Notes: generated from the letters alone by a model not told the origin. Numbered from the stretch's first letter, positions 27,601-39,176 are shown. The stretch is DNA of 44,681 bases from Ichthyophthirius multifiliis (GCF_000220395.1 NW_004086026.1:1-44681), one strand, 5' to 3'. Translations and numbers: made by a program.

Positions 27601-29305
27601 AAATTAATGTTTTCTACGAATTCTATTTCTTTATTTTAATAAGAAAATACATATTAAATTACTCATTCTATAATAGAAAACTAAGGTTATTAAATTTTAA
27701 TAAAATTCGAATAAAAACTATATTTTTAAGAGCTTCCTGATCTCACTTAATACTTCCAAATATAAATTAACCCCTAAATACCTTTTAAAACATATTAAGA
27801 ACTCCTCTAAGACCAGATAACACTATAAATTTAGATAAATATACCCCAAAATTGTAAGAAATGTACACTAATTTTCTACATAAACCTTATATAATAGTCA
27901 TTTATAAATACTAATAATCTCTCAAATGTATTAAAATATGAAAAGGAACTTTCTCCCTATATAATCCTTAACATAATAATAAATATAGGAAGCTTAAAAA
28001 GTTTAAAATACAGCTCAGAAGGCCAAAATAGTATTATTAAGTAGTATTTTTCCAGTGGCTTTTTTGGGTAATTTTTATGTCATTTTCAATACTATAGATT
28101 TGACTTCTTTTATTTATTTTTTGCTTTATTTAAAAATCAGATTTCCTTTAAATGTTTTAAATTTTTATAAAATTTTCAAGGATTTTTAGATGGATTTTAT
28201 CCCGAATTTCTTCGAGTTTTTTTATAATTTTTCTGATAAAAAAACACTCCTAATCTTCCCAAATGTAAAAATAGACACCTTATTCCTCAAAAACGCAGGA
28301 TAAAGTCTTTCTATTGTTTTCATAGGCATTTTCGGGGTCTTTTTACCCCAAAAAATATTAGGAATGTGTAATTTTATGGGTAAAATAGGACTTTACTTTC
28401 ACTAAAGGTGTATTAAAGAATGGTATTTTGGAGGTTTTTTAGATCTATTATGGACTGTCTATATTTATTTAGCTTTTTCGGTTTTCGTGAAGTTTTATTA
28501 GATTGATTTTAAGGACTTTTAGGATTTTCTGAATGTGTTTTTTTGGGGAATTTCCCTTTTGGTGGTTGTGGGTAGCCCTTTTGGATTATTTTGGATAGTT
28601 TATAGGGAAGAGGAAATCAAGGAAAACGGGTTTTTATATTAAAAAATGTAAGGGTTGATAGGCGGGTTGTATTTAAGAGGTGAGAAAAGAAGGTAAAAAT
28701 ATGGAAAATATTGTAATATTTTACTATATATGAGAAAATTAGTGTTTGTTCTCTTAGTTGTTTTTTTAAAAGAAAAGATTTATTTTTAGTTAAGTTTTTT
28801 GGGGTTTTTAAGTATTTTTTTGGGGTATTATTTTTGGTATTTTTAACCTTATTTATGTTTTTGGGAAAATATAAAAAATGGAATTTGCGAAATTTTACTA
28901 GTTTTAATAAAAATTTCACTTTTTTTTTTAGTTAAAGATGATTTTTAAGAAAATGAGAATTAAAGAATCTATGTAGGATGGTTTATTATAGGATGTTCGA
29001 GTTTAATTCTAATTTTACATATTTTTTTTATGATTTTAGATGTAATAAAGCTTTTATATGGTATTTTTTTAGCTTTTAAGAAAAAAATATTAACTTTTTG
29101 GAGTAAAAAAAGAAAAATAAATTAAGTTTTACCTTTTAAATAGTAAAAAGAAGAAGAACTAAAATAATAATAAATAAGAAAAAGTAGAGTAAAAAAAAAA
29201 GAAAAGAGAATATAATTATTAAATAATAGATTATGTAAATATAATTAAGAAAAATAAAAAAGAGATCATATATATTTGGATAAACAACTAAATCTATAAA
29301 TTTGA
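24665..29305 (+). CDS. Large cysteine-rich surface protein with multi-pass membrane domain
   Basis: ATG at 24665 with introns at 24711-24803 and 25011-25230. The N-terminus is hydrophobic (possible signal peptide). A non-repetitive domain is followed by cysteine-rich repeats with C..C spacing, e.g. CPPKCAKCTTFDNCNQC and CKFEFCQKCGKEKC, like the furin/growth-factor-receptor type repeats common in ciliate surface proteins. A Thr/Asn/Gln repeat stalk (26590-27530), one more Cys cluster (CVQCQQNKCIKC) and about eight hydrophobic segments (28030-29100) follow. The membrane part has KLVFVLLVVFLKEK, reminiscent of TRP-like membrane domains at the end of similar ciliate proteins. The tail is basic and ends with TGA at 29303-29305. 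One missing T in the T4 run at 25850-25853 explains a frame change. Ligand and function are unknown. Confidence 0.75.
26590..27530 (+). repeat. 12-bp tandem repeat tract encoding Asn-Thr-Thr-Gln stalk
   Basis: Roughly 75 degenerate copies of a 12-base unit close to AATACTACATAA. In the gene's entry frame it reads Asn-Thr-Thr-Gln, with Glu, Ala and Ile variants. Indels of one or two bases switch the frame several times inside the tract, so some parts read Tyr-Tyr-Leu-Lys or Ile-Leu-His-Lys instead. None of the plus-strand frames contains TGA in the unit, so reading is never interrupted. The tract lies between cysteine-rich repeats and the membrane domain and probably forms an extended stalk. 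Confidence 0.85.
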
Positions 29306-29390
29306 TAAATTAATCTTGAAATAAAATATTAAAAATATATATAAAAAAAAATATAAAAATATAAAAAAAATAATAAAAAAATTAAAAAAT

Positions 29391-29462
29391 GTTCATTCCG
29401 AGGATTGAACTCGGGACCTTTTGCGTGTAAAGCAAACGTGATAACCACTACACTAAACGAAC
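29391..29462 (-). tRNA. tRNA-Val(UAC): tRNA-Val (anticodon UAC)
   Basis: The minus strand folds into a 72-base cloverleaf. The acceptor stem pairs GTTCGTT with AATGAAC (one G-T pair). The D arm has the eukaryotic A-box form TAGTGTAGTGGTTATCAC. The anticodon stem TTTGC/GCAAA closes a seven-base loop with TAC at positions 34-36. The T arm is CCGAG/CTCGG around TTCAATC and matches a B box. There is no intron and CCA is not encoded. It is the most GC-rich spot nearby and lies 85 bases past the stop of the surface-protein gene, on the opposite strand. Confidence 0.95.
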
Positions 29463-29512
29463 TATTTACAATAATATATTTTAAATAATAATGATAAAAA
29501 TAAAAAATATAA

Positions 29513-29518
<6 letters not shown>

Positions 29519-29564
<46 letters not shown>
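29519..29564. repeat. (TA)n microsatellite
   Basis: A perfect TA run upstream of the tRNA gene. Similar runs occur in introns and intergenic DNA, for example near 3438-3475, 7094-7122, 10498-10535, 22193-22230, 24402-24452, 36490-36524, 41822-41850 and 43396-43437. Confidence 0.9.
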
Positions 29565-29567
<3 letters not shown>

Positions 29568-29770
29568 TTATATATTTTATATATATTTATTTATATATAT
29601 ATATAATATTTATATATTACTTTTTTTTTTTTTATTTTAATTTATTTCTTAATTTTTGTATATTATTTATATTAAATATATTACTAGAAATATTTCTTAA
29701 ATATTTTTTTATTTGAGTTTTTTTAAAATAAGTAATTTAAAAACTATTTTAATTTATATATATTTTTTTT

Positions 29771-30571
29771 TCAATTTTCTTCTAATGTAAAAGCTCTTTC
29801 TGGAAAAATTACTTCTTTAACTAAAAAAAAAAAATCGCATTTACAAACAGGACAATTTTCGAATTTATCTTTAAAACATTAAAAATGTAAAGGTTATCCA
29901 CAACAATTCGAATATTTTAAATATCCAAAATTGCTTAAACATACTATACAAGGCAGATATTCTCCTTATAGAAGTATATTTTTATTTTAAAATACTTCCT
30001 AAGGGCTTAAGATTATTTTTTTTTCGAAAATTTTCATTATTATTGCATTTTTATTGTTCTCGAATTCCTCTTTATTTATTTGAAGCATATCAATATAGTT
30101 GTTTTTGGAAATAACTTCCTAAATGAGACTAAAAGCTTCATCTGCAAAATATTTTTATGCTAATTTTTGGGCATCTAATGCTGACAAATCTTTCTAAAAT
30201 AAATTAATCCCACCAAAATTTATAAGTACTTTTAAACAATCAAGAGAATTATAAATTGCTGAAATCATCAAAGGTGTATGTCCGGATTTAGTGGGCATAT
30301 TTAGTATATTTTTTAATAAATTATAGTCTTTATTATACTATATATAGCCTAATTATATTAAAAACTGGAGTGTTTTCGGATCTTTAAAATATATAGAATA
30401 ATGTATAGATGTCCAAAAATTTCCATGTGATGAGATTTCCTCTGCTATATCTATTTTAAATAAACGGAATATTTTTAAGGTTTTTTTAAAGTTTTTTTAT
30501 TTCAAAGATGAATATAATTCATGTTTAATAGAAACATGCTAAATTTCTTTTAATAGAATTGGTTTTTCCAT
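29771..30571 (-). CDS. Ankyrin-repeat protein with C-terminal RING-type zinc finger
   Basis: A clean single exon of 801 bases (266 residues), ATG at 30571, TGA at 29771-29773. An ankyrin-type segment in the middle has the signature SGHTPLMISAIYNSLDCLKV followed by a typical second helix; the repeat before it is weaker. The C-terminal ~45 residues hold a RING-like cluster: CIVC, then CC and H, then C, then CPVC. Cys and His spacing fits a RING or RING-variant finger, which suggests an E3 ubiquitin ligase. The ankyrin region would choose the substrate. No membrane segment is seen. Family membership of the finger is sure at the level of zinc binding; ligase activity is inferred. Confidence 0.75.
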
Positions 30572-30615
30572 TTTTTATGTATATTTTTATTTATATATTA
30601 TTTATATATATATAT

Positions 30616-31130
30616 ATGTATAGAAAAAAAAAAAAATTAAATTTTTTATTTTTTATTAAATATCATCAGTAACTTTCTTTATAATAATAAAATAGGTTTA
30701 GAAAAAATTTAGGAAGTATCTTAAATAATAATAAGTTTAGATTTAAACACTAAATTGAAATACAGGTCAGGTTTAAAAGTTTAACAAAAGGATAATGTTA
30801 AATAAATCAAATATGAAAAGTAAATACTTGTTCCTTTTTTGGTTATAGTTTCATATTATAAGTAATTTATTTTATCATTTCAATCGAAAGAATATGGGAA
30901 ATTTATATATACTTAAGTGGATATGGAAAATTCCTTCCGAAAGAATATTATTAAGTTATTTTAAAAAACAGATTTTATATTTAAGAAATAAAACATCAAG
31001 CCTCAGTATATATAATGAAATCTAACAACTATCGCCTGTTAATTGATTTCGGTTAAAGTGATTTGAAGAAATTAGGCTTAAAAGATAAAAATTATAAATA
31101 AAAGGATGGTATTTTAAAGATATATAAATA
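30616..31130 (+). CDS. Possible gene of unknown function, boundaries uncertain
   Basis: A region richer in G and C than its surroundings with a coherent plus-strand reading. One frame covers about 30665-31018 and includes LKYRSGLKVQQKDNVKQ, ILVPFLVIVSYYKQ and GKFIYTQVDMENSF. It meets TGA at 31016-31018. With one extra base at 31013-31015 reading continues through NNYRLLIDFGQSDLKKLGL to about 31130, where the sequence fades to plain AT. The ATG at 30616 is in another frame, so the true start or a first exon is unclear. I do not recognise the protein. A weak likeness of LLIDFGQSDL to the active-site region of aspartic proteases is not enough to call it, because the DTG triad is absent. Confidence 0.35.
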
Positions 31131-31973
31131 AATAAAATATAATATATTTTAAGTAATTTTGCTATTTAATTTTTTTTAATATATATAAGTATTTTAATCA
31201 AAATATATTAATATTAGATAAAATTTTACTATATATATAAAAAATATAGTTAATAATATATTATAAAAATATTAATCAATTATATTTAATACATATAAAA
31301 TAATAAATTAATATATATATATATTTATATTTATAATTAAAATATGATAAATAATTGATATAATATATTATATATTCTATTTATATTTTATATTAATATT
31401 ATATATATAATTTAATAAATGCATAATATATATTTATTTTATTTTTTAATATAAAAATATTTTTGGTATTGATAATACTTTTAAGTTTTTATATATATAA
31501 TTTTTTACTTTTTATAAAATACTATATATATAATTTGTTTTTATCTTTTTTAAAAAAAATAAGAAATAAAGTATACTTTTTTACAAATAAATATATAAGA
31601 ATTTTATATAAAATATTATTTATTTTATAATATATTTATTTATAAATAAAACTTTCGTTATATTTTTATTATATTTTTTTTATTTATAATATATATATAT
31701 ATATATAAATATTCTTTATAATTTTGATAATAAAATTTTATTTTATTTATAATTATATATAATTTATAATTAATATTATTATTATTTTTATATAAGTATA
31801 ATCATAAAATAGATTAATTTATAAATATTAAAATTAATCTATAAAACCTATATATAATTCTAATAAAAAGCCAAAAAGAATATATTATACAATTAATTTT
31901 TTAAATTAATATTTTTTTTTTTAAAAAAAAAAAAAACTATATAAATAATAACAATTTTCTAACTATAAATAAT
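31131..31973. other. AT-only intergenic stretch
   Basis: About 840 bases of near-pure A/T between two plus-strand candidate genes. It contains TA repeats and no recognisable motif. The downstream promoter is presumably here but cannot be pointed to. Confidence 0.6.
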
Positions 31974-32863
31974 ATGAACACAAATTTATTCGAAAATATA
32001 CACTAAAACCTTTAAAATAAATAATATTAAGAAATAATAAACTAAATTTCGCAAATATTAGAAAATAAAAAAATAGATCTATAAATTTAACAATAAGTTA
32101 TTTTTTTATGTAATCTTATAATATATAATGATGATAAAAATGCTGTCAATATATTTTTTTAAGTAAAAGATTTTTTAAGTTCTTAGTTGAATTTTATAAT
32201 AATTATGCTTATTTAAATTTTTTTAGTTTAAAATATTAAGTTTTGACTTTAATCTATAAAATTTTGATGAGCACAAGAATTAATTTGAATGATAATTTAG
32301 ATAAATAATATATTATTGAATAAAGATTATAATTGTTAGATAAATAATTTATGAAAAATATATTTAATGAAGACTTTTTTTAAAAAATAATCAAAAATTT
32401 AATATCATTTTGGCTGTTTTGTATTCTTTTTTTGCCAAAAACTGCAATACTATTTAAAAATTTGGACTCTAAAATCAGGCTAAGAGGGCTTTTTTGGAAT
32501 TAATAATTTAAGAAGGAAACTTTTTAGTTAAATATTAAGGTTTAAAGTGCTTATTTAATATAAAAAATATCTGTAATATAGGATATATGGAAATAAAAAA
32601 ATACAATATAATTAGTTTATTGTAGAAAATCGAAAAAAAAGATATATTTTGTAAATAATTTTTATAATATATAAATTAAATTCATATTTAAGAAATTAAT
32701 ATAGAGAAAATTTAAATTAAAAGGATTTATAATAAAATAAAAATATGATAAATTTATATATGTATAAATATATATATATAAATATAAAAATAAATGTAAG
32801 ATATATAAATATATATATATATGTATTTATATAATTTTATTTATATTCTTAATATAATTATGA
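31974..32863 (+). CDS. Unrecognised helical protein
   Basis: ATG at 31974, TGA at 32861-32863; 890 bases, which is 3n-1. One extra T in the T6 run at 32171-32176 joins the N-terminal part (QISQILENKKIDLQ, a helix) to a longer helical part (VLTLIYKILMSTRINLND, then FWLFCILFLPKTAILF). The helical Leu/Ile pattern could be an armadillo- or HEAT-like fold, but that is a guess. The middle hydrophobic block could be a membrane segment. The last ~40 residues come from nearly pure AT sequence, so the true end may lie earlier. The hydrophobic open frame at 32821-33012 overlaps the end and is probably not a gene. Confidence 0.45.
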
Positions 32864-33176
32864 TTTTGTATTCATTTTTATTTATTTTATATACAATTAT
32901 ATTTTTATATAAATTTATTTTATATATATTTATATATTTGTTATTTTTATTTATTTTTCTTTTTTGTTATTTTATTTTATTTTTTAATATTTTTTTTGTT
33001 TTTTTTTTATAATTTCTAATTTTAAAGCTTAATAAAACAAGTGGGAAATTTGTATAATATGTTATTTTATAAAAAATAATATATATTTTAATTTAATTTG
33101 TAATTATGTAAATATTTATAAAAAAATATTATAATTTATTTTTTGTTTTCTGAAAAATAAATTTAAAATCTTACTT

Positions 33177-33781
33177 TCAAAAATATTCAACTTTTTAACT
33201 AAAATCAAACCCAAGTTTAAATACTAAAATATCGCTATTTTAATCTTTCATAATAGATATATTATTATTTTCACTATATTTATTATATTAAATATCAAAA
33301 TCATCTTTACTTTTAACTCTTTTGTATAAGCTTAAATCTTAAAAAATAATCCCATCTTAAATAATTACACTTTCTTATTTAAAATCTATAAAAAACTATA
33401 AAATATCATCAAATTTAATATTTTAAACTAAAAAACTCTTTTCTCCTTCTTTTAAATATTTCCCAATAACTTTATATATTTATGTATAATTTTTTTTTAT
33501 TATCCATTTTAAAAGAATATTATATAATTTTTTATTATTTTTATCAGAAACAAAATAGTTTTCCGGATTTTCAGCAGTTAAAATTAAAAATTTCTGATTT
33601 TTTAAAATTTATATTAATTCACTTTATTAAAAATCTTTACTTTATAATTAATTGACGTTTGTTTATAACCATTTTTTACTTTTTCTTATTTTTTATCGAT
33701 ATTCAGTTTCTTAATTTGTAGAAAGTTTTATATATAAACCTTAAATTATAATATATTTTTATATTGAATTTAATTAATCAT
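33177..33781 (-). CDS. DUF3293-like protein
   Basis: ATG at 33781, TGA at 33177-33179; 605 bases, 3n-1. One extra base at the run 33680-33684 gives about 201 residues. The core reads FLILTAENPENYFVSD followed by NNKKLYNILLKW, then VIGKYLKEGEKSFLV and a helix before QESVIIQDG. This order (an 'ilTA.NP' strand, an Asn-rich start of a helix, a 'G.y.E.Sf.v' strand and a final 'QesVi' strand) is that of the DUF3293 family as I know it, a small domain of unknown function found mostly in bacteria and some protists. A Lys-rich N-terminal extension of about 75 residues precedes it. No active site is known for the family. Confidence 0.6.
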
Positions 33782-34627
33782 TGAATTATATTTAATATGG
33801 TTATGTATATTAAAAATTTTATTATGTTGTAAATTATAATTAATTAATAAGAAGATAAATTTAAATAAAAAAAGAATATTCAACACTAAATTTATAAAAA
33901 AATATATATATTTATATATATATTTATAATAAATATTTTTTATTTATTTATATTACATTCTTAACTTAAAATTAAATACATTTTTTTTTTTTATATCTAG
34001 TTATATTTTGTATTTTGTTAAATAAAAATTTATTTATATTCTTGTTAATTCATTATACTTATTTAAAAAAATAATATATTATTATTGTTTATAAATATTA
34101 TTTTTAAATTGAATTGTTTAATTATATTTTAAAAATTTATTCATTATTTTTTATAATGTATATATAGATATTTAATTAAAAATTTAATTATATATATATT
34201 ATAGAAAATAAATATAATATTTTTGTTATAAATAAAAAAATAATATTTAAGAAAAAAAAGAATTTTTAAATTTTATTTTTAAAAAATAATATATTATTAA
34301 TTTAGAAAAATAAATATTAATAATACTTTATTATTTATAATTTTATATATTAATAATTAAAAAATATTTATATATTATAAAATTTTTGAAAATATAAAAA
34401 TTATAATAAAAAAATAATATATATAAATATATATATATAAATATAAATATATATATATATGTTTATTTAAATATATTTATATATATATTTTTTTACAAAT
34501 ATTAATATAAATATATCTTTATTATTTTATAATATAATTAATTTTATTTTTTTTCTTTACACATAAAATATTTAAATATTTATAATATACGGATTTAAAT
34601 AAAACATATATTAAAAAAATAAATATA
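33782..34627. other. AT-only intergenic stretch between divergent genes
   Basis: About 850 bases of A/T between the starts of two divergently transcribed genes. It must contain both promoters, but I see no motif beyond TA repeats and T/A homopolymers. Confidence 0.6.
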
Positions 34628-36484
34628 ATGTTATTAAACACACATAATATATTAAATTCGCATACTCATACTATAAATAAAAACAGTTAAAATAATTTCT
34701 TTGATAAATTTAGTGTTTAAAAAAGAAATATTGAAAATATTTAAACTTCTAATATACACATATAAAATTTTTTAAGCACTTTTTTATCTTAAAAAAGGAA
34801 TCCAGTATAAGTTTAACCTACAAAAAATCATTTAGAATCTTCCTAAAATAATACACAAAAAAAGAGCCAGAAACTAAGGCGAAATTATAGTATTTAAAGC
34901 AATGTATAGAGTTTGAATATATCTTTTAAAAATATGAATAAATAGAAAAAAAATATAAATTTTATTTTCATATTGATAAAAATATAATAGTTTGTCCAAA
35001 AATTAAAATAATAAATTTAATATTTATTAAAATATGATTAATCATTTTTACAAGAGTACCTATATTTAATTAATGATAGAGTGTTTTTTTAATAGGAGTA
35101 AAACAAAAAATTCTCTGTGGACTTTTTTTCGTAAAAAATCTACTTTTTGGATAAAATACCTATATTTTTTCCTAATAATATATTCTATATATTATGGAAA
35201 ACGTGTATTTTGTTTATTTCTTTTGCTAATATTTACTATACGACTATTTGTGCATCATTTGATATCTAAAATAATATATATTTGAATAAAAATACTAACT
35301 GTTATGCCATAAATATACTCCGCTTGATTTTTTTGGGCGATTTATTTGTAGATCTTAACACTAGTCATTATGAAGAAGAAGGATAAATCGAAAAAAAGAG
35401 AAAAATTATAATAATAAGGGAATTTAAAGGCAATTTTTGGATTAATTTATTGAAAATTTCTATTTTTTTTTTCGATTCAAATATTTTACTTTATATACTT
35501 GCAATATTACATATAAACTGTTTTTAGAAATGCTTAAATATTATAGACGAATTTTATTAATTTTATTAAAAATTTAATATTTTAAGAACTATATTAGGAC
35601 TTGTTTTATTAACATTTACAATCGCACATATTAGTGGGTGTATTTTTTATTCGGTTTCAAAGATTTAAAGCATTTCTTATGTAAAAAATTAATAAGGAGG
35701 AATTTATGATAATTGGATATAATATTAAGGTCTATAAAAAGCAGATTGGGAAGAATAATATTTTATTCTTTATATTTTGCATTTATTACTATGACTACAG
35801 TCGGATATGGTGATGTACTGCCTATATCTTATATGAGAAGATTTATGTGATTTTCATGATCTTTATCTCTAGTGCTATATTTGCTTATACTATAAATAAA
35901 GTAGGATAAATAGTAAATGATGTTTCTGAAAAATAATAAATTAATAAAAAGGAAATCTAAATGATGACTTATTATATGAATAATAGAAACATACCATCAA
36001 ATACATAAATAAAAGTGTTAAAAAGTCTATAACATATCTAAAAAAAAGAAAAGGAAATACTTATTATGAAATAAGGATAGACTTTTATATAAAAAATTTA
36101 AGAAGATATTAAAAAAGAATTTTTTTATGCTTATTATGGAAATATACTTAATTAAAATAATTTTTTAAAAGTGAATTTTTCAAAAGAATTTTTAAGTCAA
36201 TTGACATTTTTTATGAAGGAAAATATGTATAATTTAAATGAAATTATATATAATTCGAAAAATATTTAAGATAAAAAACTGTTATTTTTTATTATGAAAG
36301 GTGAAGTGGGTATTTATAATAATTTTAATGATAATAATCCTATATAAATTCATAAAATTAATGTACAAAAAATATATAAATAATTATATATAAATAAAAT
36401 TTATATGTAAATATATATATAAAAATATAATAAGATAAATAGAAAAAATAATAATATAAAAATAAATAAAATATATAAATAATA

Positions 36485-36527
<43 letters not shown>

Positions 36528-38252
36528 TATATATATTAGAAAAATAATTTTTTGAATATATAAAATTTCTTTAGTGCAAATTTAAAGGATGAAGGTATTT
36601 TTATAAAAGCTTTAACTAATTGTTTGATTTTAGTTTTAAATATAAATGATTTTATAAAATGTGGGAAGAAATAATATCCTTTGGATTATGAGAAATATTG
36701 TATGTTAAAACATAAAATAATGCAGGAGTAAATTATTATTTAAAAATGCTATATTTGTGGCAAATTTACTCATGATTTTAACAGTTGTACTTAAGTTCAT
36801 TTATATTTAAATAATTATATATCTATAAGGAAATTTTAAATTTAAGAAAATTAAAATTAAAATTATAGGAAAAAATTACTGAATAGTAGATTTCTATAAA
36901 AATTCAATTCACTTTATCTTAAAAAATACATGGATAAAAAATTAAGGAAATGGAGAGAAAATAAAGTACTTATGGCAAGAAATATATCTTCTTCAGATCT
37001 TTCTATTAGTACTACTGAACTATAATAAGAGAGAAGTAAAGAGTTTTTTTATAGAGTACCTTAAATTATTTATGAGAATTCTCAAATATTAGAAAAAATG
37101 AATGATATTGAGGATTATATGTTAGATTAAAGCTATACTAGTGATTAATACGAAGATGAGAATATAATATAAGATTAATTAAAGGAAGATTATTATATGA
37201 TAAAAAATAAATAATAGAATTTAAAAAAACCTTAAAAAATAAAGCTAAAAACTACTCATAATATAAATAATAAATGCAGCTCTTCTTATAAGAATTGTCA
37301 TTTATAAAAATCTATAAGTTAAAGTGAAATTAATTATAAAAAATAAATGTCATAATCACCTATTTTTATACAAATATGGAAAATAACTAAGTATTATTAG
37401 GATAATAGGATATGGAAATAAATTAATTGATTTTTGACAATATTTTGGAAACTGAATAAAATGAAGAAAATATTAAAAATAATATATTTATTGAATAAAA
37501 TGAAGATTTTATTCAAAATAATATTATTATAGATTCAAATAAAAAATATATTCATAATAATTAATTTATTGAATAAAATAAAGAAGTTAATTAAAACAAT
37601 ATATCATTTGAATAAAATTAAAAGAATAGTTAATTATTTATTAATAATAATATATAAAAAAAAGAAAATATATATAGTTAACTATATTAAATTCGTAATA
37701 AGACTATTTCCGAAAGAAATATTGAATTAAATCGAAGAAAAAATAAAGTTTTTTAAAAAAGATCATTAGAAATTGATTATAAAATAAAAGAATTATATAG
37801 AAAAAAAGTTAATATTTTTTATTTTATATTTAAACTTTTTTTTTTTTTTAAATATATAGAGAAGGTCATAAACTGCAAAAATATTTTTATTAAAAAAAGA
37901 TTAAAATAAAGATTTTGGGAATTAAAGCTCATAAAAAATAAAGTTTTATGTAAAAAGTAAAAGTAAAGTAAACTAATAATTGAAGGAGGAAATTACAGAA
38001 ATGTATCATAATAGTAATTTATCAATAGAAAGTAAAATTAATACATAAAAATAAGTTTTAAAAGATTTATATTTTTATGATTTTGATGAAAAAAAAGAAT
38101 TCGATATTTTTTTGACTTAAAATAACTTATCAAATGTTATTAAGAATTTTTAAAAATACATTAGAAATAAAAATGCGAAAATTAAGAATTTTTAAATAAC
38201 AAAAAAATTAAAAAACATAGTACAATCAAAATTATATAAAAAAAAAAAATGA
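34628..38252 (+). CDS. Voltage/cyclic-nucleotide-gated-type K+ channel
   Basis: ATG at 34628, TGA at 38250-38252. Hydrophobic segments S1-S6 span about 35150-35900. The pore reads FAFITMTTVGYGDVLP, with the K+ selectivity filter TTVGYGD at 35794-35814. S6 (YVIFMIFISSAIFAYTINKV) leads through a C-linker to a cyclic-nucleotide-binding-like domain (about 36090-36680, LLFFIMKGEVGIYNN), interrupted by a TA-rich intron from 36361 to about 36540. After it comes a CCHC zinc knuckle, CYICGKFTHDFNSC (36747-36788), then a long disordered tail with repeated IEQN motifs and a C-terminal segment YDFDEKKEFDIF. A second intron is likely at about 37810-37860. Three one-base gaps (35761-35764, 35829-35830, 37372-37374) break the frame. 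Ciliates have many such channels for membrane excitability and ciliary control. cNMP binding itself is unproven. Confidence 0.85.
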
Positions 38253-38332
38253 AAACAATATAAAAAGTTTATTTTTTATTTTTTAAAAAATAAAAAAATA
38301 TTTTAATTTTATTTTAACAAACATTTTAAAAT

Positions 38333-39049
38333 TCATTTATTAATATTATTTTTACTTGTACTAATATTTTTTTACCATTTCATAATATATTTAAAATCAT
38401 CGAATCCCACTAAACCATCTTTATCTTTATCTGCTTTTGTTATCATTTCAATAAGTTCATCATCTTATAAATTTTCTCCAATTTATACTGCTATATTTTT
38501 TAGCATTTAAAATGATATTTTTTAATGTAAAAGTTTGTTTTTATATTCATTAGATTTAATTTTCTATATTGATTTTTCTTGACTTTTTATTTTACTAAGT
38601 TAAGAATTGTCTATATTATCTTTTTATTAACTGTCATCATCATCATAATCATTATTTTCATCATCTTAATAATTAATAATATCGTTTTCGTCTGTTAAGT
38701 GAATTTTATTTGCAATTTCAACAAAATAACAAAAAACTTATTAATAATCTTTCTCAGTTGTGTCATTTTCATTGATTTTTTTTTTCATTAAATCTAAAAA
38801 TTCCTCGAATTCAAGAGATTTAGTATTATCTTTATCCAAGGCATTCATTATTTCTTCTAATCTTTTTTCATTTATTTAAAATCCTAATGATAACATAGCA
38901 GCTTTTAATTCGTCTATTTAAATAGAACCACTACCGTCTTTATCAAAAAAATCAAATGCTTCTTTTATTTATATAATTTCTTATTCAGAAGTACCAGGTT
39001 GTTCATGTAATTTAGGATTAAATAAAATTTATTTTTATTAAAAATTCAT
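38333..39049 (-). CDS. Calmodulin/centrin-like EF-hand protein with inter-lobe insert
   Basis: A clean single exon of 717 bases (238 residues), ATG at 39049. EF-hand 1 is canonical, DKDGSGSIQIDE (36-47). EF-hand 2, DKDNTKSLEFEE (72-83), keeps most ligands. The expected third hand is missing: an insertion of about 80 residues rich in Asp, Asn, Gln and Lys (including DDENNDYDDDDS) sits between the lobes. The last hand is DKDKDGLVGFDD (about 207-218), with Asp at position 12 instead of Glu, which usually changes Mg/Ca selectivity. The N-terminal lobe resembles centrins and calmodulin (KEAFDFFDKDG, ELKAAMLSLGF). Likely role: calcium sensor in basal bodies or cytoskeleton. It converges on the K+ channel gene, with 80 bases between the stops. 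Confidence 0.85.
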
Positions 39050-39176
39050 TTATAAATTTATTTAAATTATAAATACAAATTTATTGAAACATGTATATTT
39101 AAAAATATTTATATATAATATATATATATATATATATATTTATATTATTTTATATATTTTACTTTTTTATATTATT

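Noticed and set aside
28617-28919. Minus-strand frame of about 100 residues
   Set aside because: Lies opposite the membrane domain of the surface-protein gene, whose plus-strand frame is continuous and biologically sensible.
30616-31130. Aspartic protease fragment
   Set aside because: The catalytic DTG/DSG triad is absent; the likeness is a few residues only.
32821-33012. Short all-hydrophobic plus-strand frame
   Set aside because: Pure AT sequence gives Ile/Leu/Phe/Tyr by chance, and it overlaps the end of another candidate gene.
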